Shown in pieces: positions 21,963 to 30,300 of a DNA stretch of 31,498 nt. Below the pieces are notes generated by a model. That model did no database searches and was not told where the DNA came from. It saw only the letters and a list, made by a program, of their open reading frames with translations. This DNA comes from Candidatus Peregrinibacteria bacterium UBA1369 (GTDB taxonomy: Bacteria > Patescibacteriota > Gracilibacteria > UBA1369), in NCBI GenBank assembly GCA_002305925.1, contig DBRL01000011.1, positions 53,365 to 84,862 on the forward strand, in the 5' to 3' direction. Position numbers and translations under genes: made by a program. Position 1 is the stretch's first letter. Each line of letters opens with the position of its first letter.

Positions 21963-22508
21963 CCCGAAATACACAATTGTAGCCAGGAACAGCCGTTTGA
22001 TCATTTTTTTGAAGTCAAGTCGGGCGTTTTTGATTTTGCCCTGGAAAGCAGGCCCTCCATATTCCACGGTCAGGGTGACGAAGATGGCCAGACAGGCAAA
22101 AGTAATCAGCAAAGGGTTGAAAAACAGCTGATCAAGGACATTGGCAAAACGCCAGCTTCTGGCTGCGAAAAGTCCGTTGAACTGCCAGGTAAGCAGCGCT
22201 ACCAGCAAAATACTTAGATAATGGGCAAACTGATCGAGCCAATAATAAATCCCCCCGTGGCCGCCGGCGCGGTCATGTGCCGCTTTGACACCATCGATGG
22301 TAAAGTGAAAAATGGCCAATAACAATGCGGGAAAGACCACTTGCCAATTGCCCGTATAGAGAAACAGCACCAGATTGGCAAAGAGAAAGTGAATCGAGGC
22401 GTGGACAAAAAGCCCCCAAGGGGAACGGTTTTTCCACTCCACCAGCTTGTCGGGCTGGAGGATATAATCTGAGACCAGATGGGCGAGAAGCATGTAAAAA
22501 TACAACAT
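21915..22508 (-). CDS. DUF3307-type integral membrane protein
   Basis: The 197-residue product starts MLYFYMLLAHLVSDYILQPDKLVEWKNRS. This matches the DUF3307 signature of an N-terminal 'LlaH...DyvLQ...l...K' helix, followed by 'HASIHFLF' and 'IFHFTIDGVKA', with conserved His and Asp residues in or near the membrane. Five hydrophobic segments are visible (about 2-20, 33-55, 60-75, 95-115, 130-150), with a last one near 170-195. The conserved polar residues suggest an enzymatic or metal-binding role, but the family function is not established. The 3' end overlaps the convergent membrane-protein gene by 48 bases, so both C-termini are encoded by opposite strands of the same DNA. The start has no Shine-Dalgarno. 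It follows the cNMP-binding gene by 12 nt and may be co-transcribed with it. Confidence 0.8.
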   Translation of the reverse strand: MLYFYMLLAHLVSDYILQPDKLVEWKNRSPWGLFVHASIHFLFANLVLFLYTGNWQVVFPALLLAIFHFTIDGVKAAHDRAGGHGGIYYWLDQFAHYLSILLVALLTWQFNGLFAARSWRFANVLDQLFFNPLLITFACLAIFVTLTVEYGGPAFQGKIKNARLDFKKMIKRLFLATIVYFGLLFALVPGVGVYFGG

Positions 22509-22520
22509 TCCTACTCTTGT

Positions 22521-22979
22521 TTAAGCGTTTTTTGCACGGATGTTTGCCTTGACCCTTTCCAAAAATTCCTTGCTGATTATTTCGGCCACGCGCGGGTTGG
22601 TGGAGATCAGGTTGAGAAAGTCCTCCTTGCGGAAAATAAAGACTTCGGTTGGTTCCAGTGTCTTGGTGGAGGCGTTGCGTGCCTCGTCGGAGATGAGGGC
22701 CATTTCCCCAAAAAAATCACCGTCGCCGAGAATGGCCAGCTCCTGGTCGAAGCTGTCTGATACGCCGGCATGGTAGATTTTGACCATGCCTGTTTTGATA
22801 AAGTACATGCGATCCCCCGCCTCGCCCTCACTAAAAATCAGGTGATTTTCCGGCAGGTAATCGAGAGTGACATGGCTGATGATTTCGGCGTGGGCCTGCT
22901 CGTCGAGGTCCTTGAAAAGCTCAATCGTTTTTAGCAGGTTGGCCACGATGTGGATGTCATGTTCGTTGGGAGTGGTCAT
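22521..22979 (-). CDS. Stand-alone cyclic-nucleotide-binding domain protein
   Basis: The 152-residue product consists of a single cNMP-binding (CAP_ED) domain. It has the beta-roll start LFKDLDEQAHAEIISHV, the glycine pairs in FSEGEAGDRMYFIKTG, and the phosphate-binding cassette region GDFFGEMALISDEARNAS (FGE and R-N-A-S at the usual spacing). No helix-turn-helix, kinase, channel or GGDEF domain follows, so it is not a CRP-type DNA-binding regulator. It presumably senses a nucleotide and acts on a partner, or it is a ligand-free structural domain. I start it at the ATG at 22979. An ATG at 23003 in frame lies at or before the predicted transcription start (-10 at 23012-23007), so it is less likely. 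It is followed by the DUF3307 gene on the same strand. Confidence 0.88.
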   Translation of the reverse strand: MTTPNEHDIHIVANLLKTIELFKDLDEQAHAEIISHVTLDYLPENHLIFSEGEAGDRMYFIKTGMVKIYHAGVSDSFDQELAILGDGDFFGEMALISDEARNASTKTLEPTEVFIFRKEDFLNLISTNPRVAEIISKEFLERVKANIRAKNA

Positions 22980-23006
22980 GGCGAATTGTTTATTATTAAT
23001 CATGTA

Positions 23007-23035
23007 ATTATACAATATATAAGTGTTTTTATCAA
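23007..23035 (-). promoter_or_regulatory. Promoter of the cNMP-binding gene
   Basis: TTGATA (23035-23030), 17 nt, then a perfect TATAAT (23012-23007). The predicted start near 23000 leaves a leader of about 20 nt before the ATG at 22979. Confidence 0.65.
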
Positions 23036-23114
23036 TGCCTTGCGGTGAAATCGGAAAATCTCCGCCGGTGAGTTGGCCGCCGGAAAGACTGATGTTTTGG
23101 TTTGCAAAATTCTG

Positions 23115-23123
23115 TGTTAGAAT
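23115..23123 (+). promoter_or_regulatory. Extended -10 promoter (TGTTAGAAT) of the pilin operon
   Basis: TG-T-TAGAAT lies 23 nt before the ATG at 23147, with only a weak -35. It would drive the three pilin-like genes and possibly the TsaB-like and rsmI genes. Confidence 0.45.
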
Positions 23124-23146
23124 TATCAGCGAAAACAAACACACCC

Positions 23147-23821
23147 ATGATGCCGACAAGATTTTCGTCCCGGAACAGGGAGCAAAAACCCGCTTTTACG
23201 CTGATTGAACTGGTTTTGGTAATGGGTATTCTGGTGATCGTGCTGGGGCTGTCGATGTCCTCGCTGCTGCAATCGCAAAGCGCGCAGATTTTTAACAATA
23301 ATTTCAGCAAACTTTACTCGATGGTCAACACGGCCCGCAGCCTGGCCATAGCCGGAAAAGGCCAGCTCGACTATACGGATTATGACCGTGATACAAAAAA
23401 CCATCTTTCCTCGCCACCGGACTATGTCACGCCAGCCAATTATGGTGTGCGCTTCGATACGGCCAGCGGCAGAGCGAATGTGCGGCTATTTGCAGACATA
23501 CATCCGCCGCTGGCCGGTGCGCTGGGACAGGCGGGAGCTTATGATGATGGAACAATTTATCCTTTTGGCCACGACCTGGTACTGGATTCTTACACTTTCC
23601 CGTCCAAAACCGTCTTAAAGATAATCGACGGTAACGGCCACAACCCGACCACGGGCAGCTTTTTCTTCAACATGAAATATGCCGATATCAGCTTTGAAAA
23701 CATCCTGACCGCCAACACTCCTTTTGTCCGCCTGCAACTGACCGATCAAACCACCGGCGCCTGCCGGCAGATCAGAATTCACCAACTGGCCGGAATTCCG
23801 GAAGTCGGCCCCTGCACTTAA
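23147..23821 (+). CDS. Type IV pilin-like protein (prepilin signal AFTLIE)
   Basis: The 224-residue product has a class III signal: a basic leader (MMPTRFSSRNREQKP), a prepilin peptidase site A16/F17, the +5 glutamate in FTLIE, and a hydrophobic helix (about 17-40). The -1 residue is Ala instead of the usual Gly, which processing enzymes generally tolerate. The C-terminal part is a beta-rich head with a Cys pair near the end (GACRQIR and GPCT), possibly a disulfide loop. It heads a run of three prepilin genes, which probably encode major/minor pilins or pseudopilins of a type IV pilus or secretion-like filament. ATG 23147 and the adjacent 23150 are both possible. No assembly ATPase or prepilin peptidase gene is in the window. 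Confidence 0.88.
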   Translation: MMPTRFSSRNREQKPAFTLIELVLVMGILVIVLGLSMSSLLQSQSAQIFNNNFSKLYSMVNTARSLAIAGKGQLDYTDYDRDTKNHLSSPPDYVTPANYGVRFDTASGRANVRLFADIHPPLAGALGQAGAYDDGTIYPFGHDLVLDSYTFPSKTVLKIIDGNGHNPTTGSFFFNMKYADISFENILTANTPFVRLQLTDQTTGACRQIRIHQLAGIPEVGPCT

Positions 23822-23840
23822 TTTTTTGCAATCGAGCCCG

Positions 23841-24527
23841 ATGGCCTCAAATACCTACATTAAGCCGATAAAACACAGCCGCGGGGAAACCCTGCTGGAG
23901 GTGCTGATCGCGCTGGTGGTACTGATCATCGGCTCGGTCACGGCCACCAGCCTGATTCTGACTTCAATCAAGGCCAATCTTTACAATAAGGATGCTCTGC
24001 AAGCACTCAATCTGGCCCAGGAAGGCATTGAATACATGCGCAACCTGCGAGACACCAACTGGATTCGCTTCAGTGCCAACCGCCAAGACTGCTGGAATGT
24101 CAAACCCGGCGCGGCAACCTGCGCCGGCAACCTGCTGGCCGAGGCGCTGCCCTCGGACAGCGGCTATGCGCTGGGACAGAAAATTGGCAACCGTATTGCA
24201 ACCAAACTAGATTTGGCTGACGGTGTTGTGGCTGACGAGGAGCAATACAGATTACATTATTATGATCTTGACCCAACTAAGGAAGCCGATGATTTTGATT
24301 ATATCGCCAGTGGCAATCCTCCCCCAGCCGCTGTGGCCAGCAGCAAGTTTTACCGCAGCATCAATATTGACTATAAAACGATTGGACCGGCCCCCACCTG
24401 GACTATTGGTGAAACCGCTGATCCGGCGTTGGCCGATCTGATGATGGTCAGCTCGAAAGTACAGTGGAAAGACGGCGGCACCGTGCACCAGGTGGTCTTA
24501 AGCAGCGCCCTAACCCGTTACAGATGA
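23841..24527 (+). CDS. Type IV (minor) pilin-like protein, PilV-like signal RGETLLE
   Basis: The 228-residue product begins MASNTYIKPIKHSRGETLLEVLIALVV. The prepilin site is G15/E16 with the conserved glutamate at +5 and a hydrophobic helix (about 18-41), the arrangement of PilV/GspI-like minor pilins. The segment ALQALNLAQEGIEYMRNLRDTNW is characteristic of this group: in many Patescibacteria and Gram-positive pilin operons a helix with 'A..LA.eGlE..r.lRd.nW' follows the membrane helix. The head is beta-rich and carries CWNVKPGAATC, a likely disulfide loop. It lies 19 nt after the first pilin gene and overlaps the third by four bases (ATGA), so the three should be translated together. An earlier TTG codon is not favoured as a start. 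Confidence 0.87.
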   Translation: MASNTYIKPIKHSRGETLLEVLIALVVLIIGSVTATSLILTSIKANLYNKDALQALNLAQEGIEYMRNLRDTNWIRFSANRQDCWNVKPGAATCAGNLLAEALPSDSGYALGQKIGNRIATKLDLADGVVADEEQYRLHYYDLDPTKEADDFDYIASGNPPPAAVASSKFYRSINIDYKTIGPAPTWTIGETADPALADLMMVSSKVQWKDGGTVHQVVLSSALTRYR

Positions 24528-25642
24528 GACAAACGCGCAGACAAAACAAGGCCTATACCCTGGTGGAAATTTTGATCGCCGTTTCCCTCTTTGCCGTGGT
24601 GGGAATGATTTCGCTGAGCATATTCATCAACGTAACCCGCATCCAGGCCCAGCTGGCCCTGGAAAACGCCATCTATGAGGACGCCCGCTTCATGATGGAG
24701 CGGCTGTCCCGGGCCATCCGCAACAATGCTATCGACTACGAGGAATATTTCAATAAAGCCGTGGATTCGAACAATCTCTACGGAGAGCTGTTCGGCTGTT
24801 ACGCGGGACAGTTTTACAATCCCGGCACTACCAAACCGGGTAATTTGACTGTAACATCGGGCTATCTGGGGGCGTATTGCAACAATGCGACATTATATAC
24901 CGGCCAAGCCTGCGTGGTGTACAAACCTTCGATTGATCTCAATACCGGCATGTACCCATATTATGGCGCACCAGTTGACGCCGCACTCTCCAATGCGTTT
25001 TGCCCCGCCTATCTCTATGGCAAAGCCTGTGTGCCGGAAAATGACAATCTGGCGCATCAGCTCTATCTGATCAGCCCGGACGGCAAGCGCAAGACCTATT
25101 TCGCCCTGAAAAAAGTCAACCTTGCTCCGGTCGAGTATGCACTGGCGATGGTGGAAAAAGTAGGTGAAGACAGCAACAACGATGGCATCACCGAGACCTG
25201 GAACGGCTGTGCCTCTGGCGCCAATCCTCTCTGCTGCAAGGACCGCTATGATTGCGCCGGTTGGGCTCCTCTTACGCTAGAGCAGTCACTAAACACTGGC
25301 GCGGCAGCGGATATTTACAAAGGTTTTATTCCAATAAGTCCGCTCCGGACGACAGTGACCAGACTGGATTTCCGCATCACCCCCGGTGAAGACCCGCGAA
25401 AAGCATTTTCGGAACCAAACTCTGTCACCCAGCCGCGCGTGGTGATAACACTGGAGGTGAAGCCCAACGCCCAGCAGCTGACGGCCATCGGAGACATCGA
25501 CGGCAATCTGGTGCCATCAATTGTCTTGCAAACAACGGTTTCCTCGCGTATCCAGAGTGAGGTGAAAAGCTATCTCGGAGCGGACACGCATGGATTGATT
25601 GGCAGCGGCGGATTACGATGCAAGCTTTCCGGCGATCCGTGA
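24524..25642 (+). CDS. Large cysteine-rich type IV pilin-like protein
   Basis: The 372-residue product begins MRQTRRQNKAYTLVEILIAVSLFAVV. The prepilin site is A10/Y11 with the +5 glutamate and a hydrophobic helix (about 11-35), as in PilW/GspJ-like minor pilins. It is long for a pilin and has ten cysteines, all in the head region (for example GCYAG, LCCKD and YDCAGW), which suggests several disulfides in an extracytoplasmic, exposed domain. EDSNNDGITE matches a DxNxDGxxE calcium-binding loop. The position as third gene after a FTLIE and a PilV-like pilin fits a minor-pilin cassette that primes or tips a filament. The start overlaps the previous stop by four bases. Confidence 0.87.
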   Translation: MRQTRRQNKAYTLVEILIAVSLFAVVGMISLSIFINVTRIQAQLALENAIYEDARFMMERLSRAIRNNAIDYEEYFNKAVDSNNLYGELFGCYAGQFYNPGTTKPGNLTVTSGYLGAYCNNATLYTGQACVVYKPSIDLNTGMYPYYGAPVDAALSNAFCPAYLYGKACVPENDNLAHQLYLISPDGKRKTYFALKKVNLAPVEYALAMVEKVGEDSNNDGITETWNGCASGANPLCCKDRYDCAGWAPLTLEQSLNTGAAADIYKGFIPISPLRTTVTRLDFRITPGEDPRKAFSEPNSVTQPRVVITLEVKPNAQQLTAIGDIDGNLVPSIVLQTTVSSRIQSEVKSYLGADTHGLIGSGGLRCKLSGDP

Positions 25643-25666
25643 TGAGAAAACAGTAACAGTCAATCA

Positions 25667-26188
25667 ATGTTTAATTTGTTGATCGATGCGGTTTTTGAGA
25701 GGGCGGCGGTGGCCGTCTGGGAAGACAGCACTGCGGCCTGGCCCGCCCGCAAGGGAAAACACGTTGGACAAGCTGTCTCTCTGGAATGGCAGGCCAAGCG
25801 CGATGAGCTGCAAGTGCTGCTGCCAAAGATGGAGCAGGCTCTGAAAAAAGCGGGGGCGGGGTGGGGCGATATCGGGAAAATCGTGATTGTGACGGGCGTG
25901 GGGAATTTTTCGGCGACGAGGATCAGCGTAACGATTGCCAATATGCTTTCCCTGGCCACCGGCGCCGAGATATATGAGCTGAAGCTTGACCAGGAAATTC
26001 CGGTCGAGCAACTGCTGAAAGCCACTCAGCAAGGTTTGGAGCAGCGCCGTGTTCCAGGCGGCAAGGGACTGGAAAAGAAATGGCGAAGCGTCAAACTGGC
26101 CCGACCGGTTTACCGCAATGAGCCGGTAATTACACCGCCACGGAAAACATCTCGCTCAAACTCGAACTGTCCAGGGCCGCGGAGTTGA
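25667..26188 (+). CDS. TsaB-like protein (t6A37 tRNA modification partner)
   Basis: TsaB-type proteins partner TsaD in making threonylcarbamoyl-adenosine at position 37 of ANN-decoding tRNAs. The match is to the ASKHA-fold N-terminal domain: start MFNLLIDAVFERAAVAVW, and VTGVGNFSATRISVTIANML in place of the family 'GPGSFTGlRiG...a..L'. Near the end LARPVYRNEPVIT resembles the usual final 'P.Yl R.p.i'. At 173 residues it is shorter than E. coli TsaB (231), and several conserved positions differ (GPGSFTG is GVGNFSA), so the assignment is moderate. The last about 16 residues use codons unlike the rest, and the neighbouring frame looks more coding (see 26122-26250). It follows the pilin genes by 24 nt and precedes rsmI. 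Confidence 0.7.
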   Translation: MFNLLIDAVFERAAVAVWEDSTAAWPARKGKHVGQAVSLEWQAKRDELQVLLPKMEQALKKAGAGWGDIGKIVIVTGVGNFSATRISVTIANMLSLATGAEIYELKLDQEIPVEQLLKATQQGLEQRRVPGGKGLEKKWRSVKLARPVYRNEPVITPPRKTSRSNSNCPGPRS

Positions 26189-26250
26189 TTTTAGCCCTCC
26201 GCTTAACTGTACGGACCAACGCGCAACGCCTAATCATTACCTTATTCTGA
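26122..26250 (+). other. Open coding-like segment between the tsaB-like gene and rsmI (possible frameshifted tail)
   Basis: Read in the -1 frame relative to the tsaB-like gene, this stretch is open for 42 codons and ends on TGA at 26248-26250, two nt before rsmI. Its codons end mostly in G or C like real genes here, and it encodes a plausible helix (ISLKLELSRAAELILALRL). It has no upstream ATG/GTG/TTG in frame (a TGA at 26119-26121 precedes it). It could be the real C-terminus of the preceding gene reached by a frameshift or a sequence error. It is not reported as a gene. Confidence 0.35.
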
Positions 26251-26252
26251 AG

Positions 26253-26948
26253 ATGCTTTACATTGTCGCCACACCAATAGGCAATCTGGAGGATATCAGC
26301 GCCCGGGCCCTGCGCGTACTGCACGAGGCAGACCTAATCGCCGCGGAGGACACCAGGACTTCCGGCATACTGCTGAAAAAATATGAGATTCAGACACGGA
26401 TGACCTCTTTTCACGCTTTTTCGGACAGCCGTAAAGTCGATGAACTGCTGGCCCTGCTGAAAGATGGGCGTAATATCGCACTGATTACTGATGCCGGCAC
26501 TCCGGGGATTTCAGATCCAGGTTTTCTGCTGGTAAAGGCCGCCCGTGAGGCGGGTATTGAAGTCTGCCCGATTCCCGGCCCTTCGGCTTTTCTGACGGCC
26601 CTTTCGGCCAGCGGTCTGCCGATTAATCATTTTCTCTATCTGGGCTTTCTGCCGCAGAAAAAAGGACGCCAGACCCTGCTGAAAAAACTGCAGGAGCAGG
26701 AGGAAACGGTGGTTTTCTATGAATCGCCGCATCGCCTGCTGAAAACTTTGCAGCAATGCGTGGAGTATTTTCCCGAACGCACGATGGTGGTGGCGCGTGA
26801 ACTGACCAAAATTCATGAGGAATTCCGTTCGGGTAAGCCTGCAGAGCTCTATGATTATTTTTCTTCCAAAACCGTCCGCGGCGAATTTGTGCTGATACTG
26901 GCGGGGAAAGATTACAATGCAAATCCGCGAGCCGAGGACCGGGCTTGA
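26253..26948 (+). CDS. rsmI: 16S rRNA (cytidine-2'-O)-methyltransferase RsmI
   Basis: RsmI methylates the ribose of C1402 in 16S rRNA using S-adenosylmethionine. The 231-residue product shows the family blocks: LYIVATPIGNLEDISARAL at the N-terminus, AEDTRTSGILLKKY, ITDAGTPGISDPGF, the SAM-pocket region PIPGPSAFLTALSASGLP, and FYESPHRLLKTL. The conserved RELTKIHEEF is also present. It has only the catalytic tetrapyrrole-methylase fold and lacks the extra C-terminal helical segment of E. coli RsmI (286 residues), as in many small genomes. It starts 64 nt after the preceding stop (or two nt after the open frame that ends at 26250), so it is probably in the same operon. Beyond it, 26949-27039 holds no gene, only a weak CCAAAA/TTTTGG hairpin (26959-26974). 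Confidence 0.95.
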   Translation: MLYIVATPIGNLEDISARALRVLHEADLIAAEDTRTSGILLKKYEIQTRMTSFHAFSDSRKVDELLALLKDGRNIALITDAGTPGISDPGFLLVKAAREAGIEVCPIPGPSAFLTALSASGLPINHFLYLGFLPQKKGRQTLLKKLQEQEETVVFYESPHRLLKTLQQCVEYFPERTMVVARELTKIHEEFRSGKPAELYDYFSSKTVRGEFVLILAGKDYNANPRAEDRA

Positions 26949-27039
26949 AGTCTGATCACCAAAATGCGTTTTGGCTGCTGCCGCTTGGTGGCGATTGCCC
27001 GTGAGCAGTCGCTGGATCGTGATTGTTGGTGTGGCCGGA

Positions 27040-27348
27040 TTATTGCTGGCGTCGATGCTTCCTGCCTGATTTTTTTTGTCCGCGGCGTTCCAGCTGTTTG
27101 CGGGCCAGATGCAGACTCAGAACCTGTGCGCGCGTTTCATCCAGCAATTCCAGGACACCATTATCTGGCAACTCATGATCGGCGTAGCGGTCGAGTCGAC
27201 GGGAAATTTTTTTGAGGGCCACCTGGTATTTGACCAGTTCCGGAGGCCCGGGCAAATGTCTTTTTGACGATGCCCCCGCCCTCTGCTTACTGCTGCGTCC
27301 TGATTGGGAGGAATAAGTTGCCGGTTCCTCCTGGGGTAAAAATTTCAT
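27040..27348 (-). CDS. Small basic protein of unknown function
   Basis: I do not recognise a family. The ATG at 27348 gives 102 residues, MKFLPQEEPATYSSQSGR..., ending in a very basic tail (ERRGQKKSGRKHRRQQ). Residues 38-88 form a likely helical core (ELVKYQVALKKISRRLDRYADHELPDNGVLELLDETRAQVLSLHLARK). There is no signal or membrane segment, so it is probably cytoplasmic and might bind nucleic acid through the basic tail; that is speculation. The start lies one base after the stop of the large amidase gene (TAA-A-ATG), so it should be translated with it. The same frame is open further upstream inside the amidase gene, but that part is only a shadow. Coding potential of such a short basic frame is uncertain. 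Confidence 0.55.
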   Translation of the reverse strand: MKFLPQEEPATYSSQSGRSSKQRAGASSKRHLPGPPELVKYQVALKKISRRLDRYADHELPDNGVLELLDETRAQVLSLHLARKQLERRGQKKSGRKHRRQQ

Positions 27349-27349
27349 T

Positions 27350-30300
27350 TTAGTATAGTGCCTGGGTAATTTCGCTACCCTGGTAATAATAAGTAATAAT
27401 TTCCTTGAATGTTTTGCCCTGCTGGGCCAAAGCAGTAGCGCCGCAACCGGAAAGTCCCACGCCGTGTCCGGCGAATTCCGTTGATTTACAGTGGGAATCG
27501 TCAACGCTGACCAGGAAGGGCGTGTCACTCCAGCCCCATTTTTGCGCCGCCGAAATGGTGCGCTTTCCGTCAGAGCGGCTGAAATAAGGCGTCTTGATCA
27601 GTTTCCCCTGGTAGGTGACGTATTTGCCGGCGGTTTCGGCGGCGAGGCGCGCCGTCTTGGGCGAGCGTTTTTCGAAGGAATAGCCGAGGTATTTTTGCGA
27701 ATAGTTGGGGTCGTCGTTGAGGTCGAACGGCGCGCCGGGGAATTTTCTGGCCACATCCATGTAGAAACGGGCGTAGGTCCTGGCGATGACCATGATGGTT
27801 TTGATCTTTTCGTCGGGGGCGGTGGAGCTTTCCTCGGCAATGCCTTTGAGATAGTCCTCCAGTGGCAACTCATTGACCAGATGAAGCTCGTTTTCATAGA
27901 TCAGTACTTCCAAGGTACCGCGGAACTCATTGTTGTTGGCTTTGTCCCCCCAGGTGTTGCGGCGCTCCCAGTTGTCGACGCGCATGATTGTGCCGGGGGC
28001 GGGCACCAGGCGGGGGCGGCCGGCAACATTGTAATTTTGCAGTCTGGCCGTGGCGATGAAAACACCATTTTCGTATTTGACGTTGACCTGTTCATTGGCT
28101 GAGAGATCGGCCAATTTGCGCTTGCCTTCATAGAGGGCGAAGGGGCCGTCTGCGGAAATTACCGCAGGATTGCCGCGATAGGCCAGGTCGATGCGGATGT
28201 CGCGCGGGCGGGAGGTGGTGACAAGTTTGGACGGGGCGATATTGACGATGCCGCTGCCGGTGGGAGTGGGATTGGAGACTGAATTGGCTGGTGGAGAGGA
28301 TGGTGCCGCACTGGACGCGGGGACATTGCCGCTAGAGGGCTGTGAAATGTTGGGAATCGTTTCCGGGACGCCGTCGACCATAGTGTCGTCCGCGGAAGTA
28401 AGCGCGCCAACCTGCACCAGCAGGTAAGAATTGCGGTTCTGCATCCATTGTATTCCTTCTACGACGGGCGTGAAATATTCCTTGTAGGTACCGTCTTTTT
28501 CGGGGATGCGAATGTTAAAGACAAAAGTTCCCAGCTCACCCGATTTGACCAGTTCTTCCTGCAGGTCGGCCAGGCGGTTGGATGGTTTGCTGAGCAAATT
28601 GTTGACGTGGTCGCGGGGCGCGTCGGCGCCGAGCGTAAGACGGTTGTTACCGGTTTTTTGCCAGGGGGCGGTGCCCTTGTTGCGAAGCTTGACTGTCACG
28701 GTCACCAGATCGCCTTTTTTGAATTCGGTTTTGCCGTAAATAATACTGGTCAGTTCATAGTCATATTTGAGTTTGGGTGGTGGGGTGGAGACCTGCAGAC
28801 CGAAACTGAGCGAACGATCCATGTTTTGATGTCCGTTGATAATCGGTTGAAGCTCCAGTAGCGCAGAACCACTGACCGCTTTACTGCTCAAGAGCACTTT
28901 TATTTCGGCCGTCTCCCCGGGTTTCACTTCCCTGCCGACCGTACCGGTCAAGATATTAGAGGAATTATTGAGGAAAATTTTGGCGTTTTCGGTCGATTTG
29001 ACTCTGAAATGGCTGTCCGCGGTCCAGGGCTGCGTGCCGGTGTTTTTCACCTTGAGACTGGCCATTTTTTTCGACGACGGAGTCATGCTTACTATCGGCG
29101 CAGATACAGCCGCCCAACCGAAATCATAGGAGGAGGCCCCGCTGCCGACCACTACCGTGCTGGTTTGGGCCTTGGCCAATTTACGAATCACCGGCAGCAT
29201 GGCAAACAGTTTGTCTCCAGGACAAGCCGTGGACATGATGTCACGATGTCCCATAACATTGGGGTATGCCTCACCGCGGAAAAGCGAGGCTCCCTCGGTG
29301 TCGATGTTGTATCGCTGTGCCTTCTCGCGAACCAGAGCCGTCAAGGCCGTGACAACAGCTTCCGGAGGCTCTTCGTCCTGATAGTTGCCCAGCACGGCAA
29401 TGCCAATGGAACCAAAATTGCCTCGGCCGGCATGAGCCCCCACGACCATTTCACCTCCGTACCTGCCCTCGTAGATATTGCCCTGCTGGTCAATGATATA
29501 ATTGTAGCCGATATCGCCCCAGCCCTTGGATAGAGTGTGCCAGACGTAAATGTCGCGGATGGCCTTGGCCGGGTCATCCAGGTTCTTGGTACTGGCGGTA
29601 TGATGGATAATAATTTTCCTGATGTTTTCCGGATAACTGAGCGGCCAGGTTAGCTGGTTGCCGTTTTCGTCAGTTTCGATTCGGCGCGACTCTTTGAGTT
29701 CCTCGGCGAATTTGACGTAATAATCGTCCTCCAGGCTGACCAGTGTGACCTCTTTGGCGGTGTCAGGGTTGTGAATGCGCAGACTTTCATCGGCTCCCCA
29801 CTCGGCGCGGCTGATGATTTTCAAAGCGCCGGCAACCGACTTGACGCGTGGACGGATGGGAGACTTGATCGTGCTCTTGACCTGTGGCGGAAAAATTACG
29901 GGCGATTCGGCCTGCGCGGTCAGAGCGCTGCCTTTGACCAATTTGGAAGTCCCCAGCCCCTGCAAATAAAGGTCGGAATCGAAATCGTCGGGAGGCACTT
30001 CCTGTTCCGGACCGAAATCAACCAATGCCGAGGTCAGAAGGTTACTTCTCTCGCCGGGGGTCCCTCCGTTAATAAAAGTCATTTTCAGGTCTTCGAATAC
30101 CGGCGTAGCCGTGGCCACGCTGGAATGCAGACTGACCCGATATTGATACCCGTCGGCCAGATTGGTGGTAATGATGGAGCTGGCCATTTCCGGATTTTCA
30201 TCGCCGAACTTGGTGTCATGATCGGCTTCCAGATCGTACCACTCCGTGTATTTACCGTTTTTTTTGAGACGCACCTCCAGGTGGACATCCGTACCCGGAG

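Noticed and set aside
3906..26948. TGA recoded as glycine (code 25), as in some CPR lineages
   Set aside because: YchF, RsmI, CdaA and a pilin gene end on TGA at normal family lengths, often in ATGA overlaps with the next gene.
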